This document shows, one piece after another, positions 62,224 through 64,000 of a stretch of 64,000 nucleotides of DNA; within the stretch, counting starts at the first letter, position 1; each line of letters starts with the position of its first letter. The notes beneath the pieces were generated by a model, which searched no databases, was not told the origin of the DNA, and was given only the letters and a program-made list of their open reading frames with translations. The stretch is from Paenibacillus lycopersici. Lineage in GTDB: Bacteria; Bacillota; Bacilli; Paenibacillales; Paenibacillaceae. The DNA is taken from NCBI RefSeq assembly GCF_010119935.1, contig NZ_CP048209.1:1793501-1857500 (forward strand), in the 5' to 3' direction. Made by a program: the position numbers and the translations under genes.

Positions 62224-62349
62224 GTCTAACACCGCATTCACGCACCGGGCTGACGCCCCTCGGTCCGGACCGAAGTAGAGAAGCCTGGAAGTGGAATCAG
62301 CCGGACTCATCCGACTCCGGTGGGCGTCGAGAATGCAAGAACGTTAGGT
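62224..62349 (+). repeat. attC17 (126 bp, short class)
   Basis: GTCTAAC ... GTTAGGT; arms GCATTC / GAATGC; left end complementary to the cassette 17 start over 19 of 20 bases. Confidence 0.92.
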
Positions 62350-62419
62350 GAAATTCTATCTAGGGCTTTTCAAACCGAATAATGATACAATGAAATCAAA
62401 ACGTTTGGAGGGATCAAAC

Positions 62420-62662
62420 GTGAAATGGCAAGAAGCCCAAAACATATATCCTGATCAATGGGTGAAGTTTGAAATTTTAAATTCAATGGAACAGGATAAC
62501 AAAGAAATAATTGATGAAATTGCTTTAATTGGTCCAGTAAAGGACGAGGATGCTACTCGTGAATTACTCAATTGTAAGAACAGAACCCTTGTTTTTCATA
62601 CATCAAGAGATAAAGTTGAAGTGTTCATTCGTAAAAACGTTGGTTTAAGGAGATATCTTTAA
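62420..62662 (+). CDS. Cassette 18, first gene: 80-residue acidic protein paired with a retropepsin
   Basis: GTG at 62420 with GGAGGG 7 nt upstream; the in-frame extension to 62348 would start within attC17 and is unlikely. Product begins MKWQEAQNIYPDQWVKFEIL and includes IALIGPVKDEDATRELLN. It resembles small conserved proteins found directly before retropepsin-like protease genes; the next start codon follows its stop with no gap. Function unknown; it may be substrate or partner of the protease. Confidence 0.7.
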   Translation: MKWQEAQNIYPDQWVKFEILNSMEQDNKEIIDEIALIGPVKDEDATRELLNCKNRTLVFHTSRDKVEVFIRKNVGLRRYL

Positions 62663-63043
62663 ATGCTAATTGAATTTAGAGAAGGTCTTCTTTTTACTGA
62701 AATAACCATTCAATATAATGGTAAAAGTAAATTAATTAAGAATATTGTGATTGATACAGGTGCAAGCCATTCCTTAATTTCTCAAGATGCAGTAGATGAT
62801 ATTGACATCAGAGCAACCAAAGAAGATCATTTTATTACAAGTTTCGGGATTGGCGGAGAAGAACACGCTTTTATCAAAACCGTACAGTCGATTGAAATTG
62901 GAGATTTTATTCTAAAGGATGTTGAACTAGATTTCACATCCTTCAAGTATCACAACATCAATGGATTATTAGGGCTCGACATTTTATTAAATGGCAAATT
63001 TAATATCGATCTGTTCAACTTAGAGCTAAAACGTCTGCAATAA
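62663..63043 (+). CDS. Cassette 18, second gene: retropepsin-like aspartic protease
   Basis: 126 residues. The catalytic aspartate motif is D31-T-G-A-S (VIDTGASHSLIS), followed by the flap-like SFGIGGEEHAF and the NGLLGLDILL motif, the hydrophobic-Gly pair of retropepsins. It would act as a homodimer, one Asp per chain. It starts directly after the first gene's stop (TAA-ATG), with AAGGAG 11 nt upstream, so translation is coupled. Bacterial retropepsin-like proteins of this size are widespread and mostly uncharacterised. Confidence 0.85.
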   Translation: MLIEFREGLLFTEITIQYNGKSKLIKNIVIDTGASHSLISQDAVDDIDIRATKEDHFITSFGIGGEEHAFIKTVQSIEIGDFILKDVELDFTSFKYHNINGLLGLDILLNGKFNIDLFNLELKRLQ

Positions 63044-63061
63044 TTATTGCAGATTTTTTTT
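63035..63061 (+). terminator. Terminator inside cassette 18
   Basis: CTGCAATAA and TTATTGCAG are a perfect 9-bp stem followed by A and eight T's; the stop codon lies in the stem. Shows that this cassette carries its own transcription end. Confidence 0.88.
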
Positions 63062-63089
63062 ATCCATTTCAAAGAAGAGATAGAACTTC

Positions 63090-63254
63090 ACCTAACACCG
63101 TGTTCACACATCGGGCCATTCGGCCCTCGGTCCGCCCGATGCATTTCAAGGAAGCAGATTCAGGCGGACACACCTGCGAGGCGAACTACGCAAGCGCAGC
63201 CGGCCACTTCATGGCCTTAAGCCTCTCGGCGTCGTGAACACAAGAACGTTAGAT
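63090..63254 (+). repeat. attC18 (165 bp)
   Basis: ACCTAAC ... GTTAGAT; arms GTGTTCAC / GTGAACAC, a compensated variant of the usual GTATTCAC pair. Left end complementary to the cassette 18 start over 18 of 19 bases. Confidence 0.93.
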
Positions 63255-63385
63255 GAAATTAACAAGTTCAATATTAATTAAAGCATCGAACAATTGTTCT
63301 CTATCTTAGTGGTAGATAATGGTGCAATGGGGAAGACAATTGAATCTTGGGTGGGCATGGTTCCCCTTCGAAAGGAGGTGAGGCC

Positions 63386-63481
63386 ATGGAAGTAAAGGAT
63401 GCATTGACGATCATGTTTTTATTTCGGTCGTTTATCCTTGTCCTTTTAACATACATCAATTCTAACAACAAGAGAAAGTAA
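63386..63481 (+). CDS. Cassette 19: 31-residue holin-like type I toxin candidate
   Basis: AAAGGAGGTGAGGCC stands directly before ATG. Product: MEVKDALTIMFLFRSFILVL followed by LTYINSNNKRK. A single transmembrane helix after a short acidic N-terminus and a basic tail matches the putative holin-like/TxpA-BsrG type of small membrane toxins in Bacilli, which are paired with an antisense RNA overlapping the 3' end. A strong bidirectional hairpin follows at 63482. An antisense promoter could not be fixed by eye. As a type I system it could stabilise the array against loss. Confidence 0.72.
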   Translation: MEVKDALTIMFLFRSFILVLLTYINSNNKRK

Positions 63482-63518
63482 AAACCCACCCCAAGGTTGA
63501 CGCCAAAGGTGGGTTTTT
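63482..63518. terminator. Bidirectional terminator after the toxin candidate
   Basis: AAACCCACC and GGTGGGTTT are a perfect 9-bp stem, with A's before and T's after. Suits convergent toxin mRNA and antisense RNA. Confidence 0.82.
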
Positions 63519-63564
63519 ATGTCCATTCGACCAAGAAGGGATAAACCCATCCAAGCCAATTGTT

Positions 63565-63595
63565 AAGCCGAGTGTTAGCCGCACTCGGCTTCTTT
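63565..63595 (+). terminator. Second hairpin in cassette 19
   Basis: AAGCCGAGTG, loop TTAGCCG, CACTCGGCTT then CTTT. The rest of cassette 19 (63596-63797) is made of degenerate TTTGAAAGGC-type units and has no gene. Confidence 0.75.
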
Positions 63596-63797
63596 AGAAA
63601 TATGATAACACAATTGGAAAAGAAGTGAATCAGCAAAGCGTGTATTAAAGAAATTTGAAAACACTTGAATACAATATAAAGGCGATAAGTGAGTCAACTT
63701 TGAAAGGCCAATTTAAGGCGTTATAAAAAGAGTTTAAGGACCATTTGAAAGACTATTGAAAGATTGAGTGTGAGCAGTTCAATGAAGTGTTAACTTC

Positions 63798-63919
63798 GTC
63801 AAACACCGTATTCAAGCATCAGGCCATCCGGCCTTCGGTCTGGCAGAGGCATTTCGGGAAGTAGAATCAGCTGGACACACCCGACTACGTCGGGCGTCGT
63901 GAACACAACAACGTTATAC
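63798..63919 (+). repeat. attC19 (122 bp)
   Basis: GTCAAAC (degenerate left box) ... GTTATAC; arms GTATTCA / TGAACAC; branch CCCGACTACGTCGGG. Confidence 0.87.
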
Positions 63920-63959
63920 GTAATTGCACAGAGCAAAAAATAGAAGGAGGGAGAATTAT

Positions 63960-64000
63960 ATGAATAACTCCTCATATATTTTCAATTCAATTTTAAATGA
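63960..64000 (+). CDS. Cassette 20: start of a gene cut by the window edge
   Basis: ATG 63960 follows AAGGAGGGAG at ideal spacing; only MNNSSYIFNSILN is visible. It shows the array continues beyond the window. Confidence 0.7.
   Translation, partial: MNNSSYIFNSILN

Larger units (their letters stand above)
50674..64000 (+). mobile_element. Integron-like gene cassette array (continues past the window)
   Basis: Nineteen attC-like palindromes (14 full, 5 damaged) separate about 19 short AT-rich cassettes, almost all with one + strand gene. Each full site runs from an RYYYAAC-like box through CACCGTATTCACGC-like and CGTGAATACAAGAAC-like arms to a GTTRRRY-like box. The left box of site n matches the start of cassette n, not of cassette n+1, as expected for circles inserted at G^TT. 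Base composition is far more AT-rich than bases 1-49,000. No working integrase is in the window; the array could be fossil or served in trans. Confidence 0.88.

Noticed and set aside
1..64000. tRNA, rRNA, insertion sequences, prophage genes
   Set aside because: I saw no tRNA clover-leaf ends, rRNA segments, transposase frames or phage structural genes in either strand.

Overview
The window looks like a chromosomal segment of a GC-rich, endospore-forming member of the Paenibacillaceae (Paenibacillus/Cohnella type). Evidence: spore-coat genes (CotF-like, CotD-like), a YhcN/YlaJ-type sporulation lipoprotein, GGAGG-type ribosome binding sites, many AraC regulators, and an Lpl-type carbohydrate ABC transporter without its own ATPase. 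This is inferred from gene content; no rRNA or tRNA was seen.

Bases 1-49,600 are ordinary GC-rich chromosome. (a) 1-2.9 kb: truncated sugar-binding lipoprotein, enolase-superfamily enzyme, Fe-S assembly protein. (b) 3-8.3 kb: spore coat gene, a YdcZ/Crp-Fnr/YdcZ operon, a MocR/PdxR regulator flanked by two microproteins, an acetyltransferase. (c) 8.3-12.4 kb: a nicotianamine-synthase-like metallophore gene behind two Fur boxes, a VanZ-RDD fusion, and a yedE-tusA sulfur/selenium pair. (d) 13.2-21 kb: AraC regulators around an LplB/LplC/solute-binding-protein transporter. (e) 21-35.5 kb: nucleoside hydrolase, acetyltransferase, sporulation lipoprotein, CPA1 antiporter, surface protein, two APH-fold kinases, TolB-like propeller, epimerase, aldo-keto reductase, spore coat gene. 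(f) 35.5-40 kb: repeat-rich intergenic DNA, including eight copies of a 52-bp hairpin repeat, and two MDR dehydrogenases. (g) 40-49 kb: thioredoxin-like/M20/GNAT/LLM cluster resembling N-acetyl-thiol catabolism, transglutaminase-like protein, GpmA, DUF2975/XRE pair, ECF-type sigma factor with a long extra domain.

From about 49.6 kb the character changes completely. A tyrosine recombinase gene broken by an in-frame TAG and an internal deletion is followed by strikingly AT-rich DNA running to the window edge. It holds small promiscuous genes (WYL, chloramphenicol-phosphotransferase-like kinase, NIF3, truncated ADP-ribosylglycohydrolase, SDR, GNAT, HEPN, HNH, DUF6998-like, retropepsin pair, type I-like toxin, small membrane proteins), nearly all on the + strand and each followed by a 120-195 bp imperfect palindrome. 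These palindromes begin with an RYYYAAC-like box and end with a GTTRRRY-like box, as integron attC sites do. I count 14 full and 5 damaged sites. The box at the right end of each cassette is complementary to the left end of the same cassette, not to its linear neighbour, exactly as expected if each cassette was once a circle opened at G^TT. Here the complementarity extends to about 12-22 bp with a conserved mismatch near position 10-11, much longer than the classical 7-bp core.

The most interesting object is therefore a chromosomal integron-like cassette array in a Gram-positive spore former, with a dead neighbouring recombinase, bifurcated attC folds in two size classes, and several defence-flavoured or toxin cassettes. 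Gene functions are read from motifs by eye; no database search was possible.
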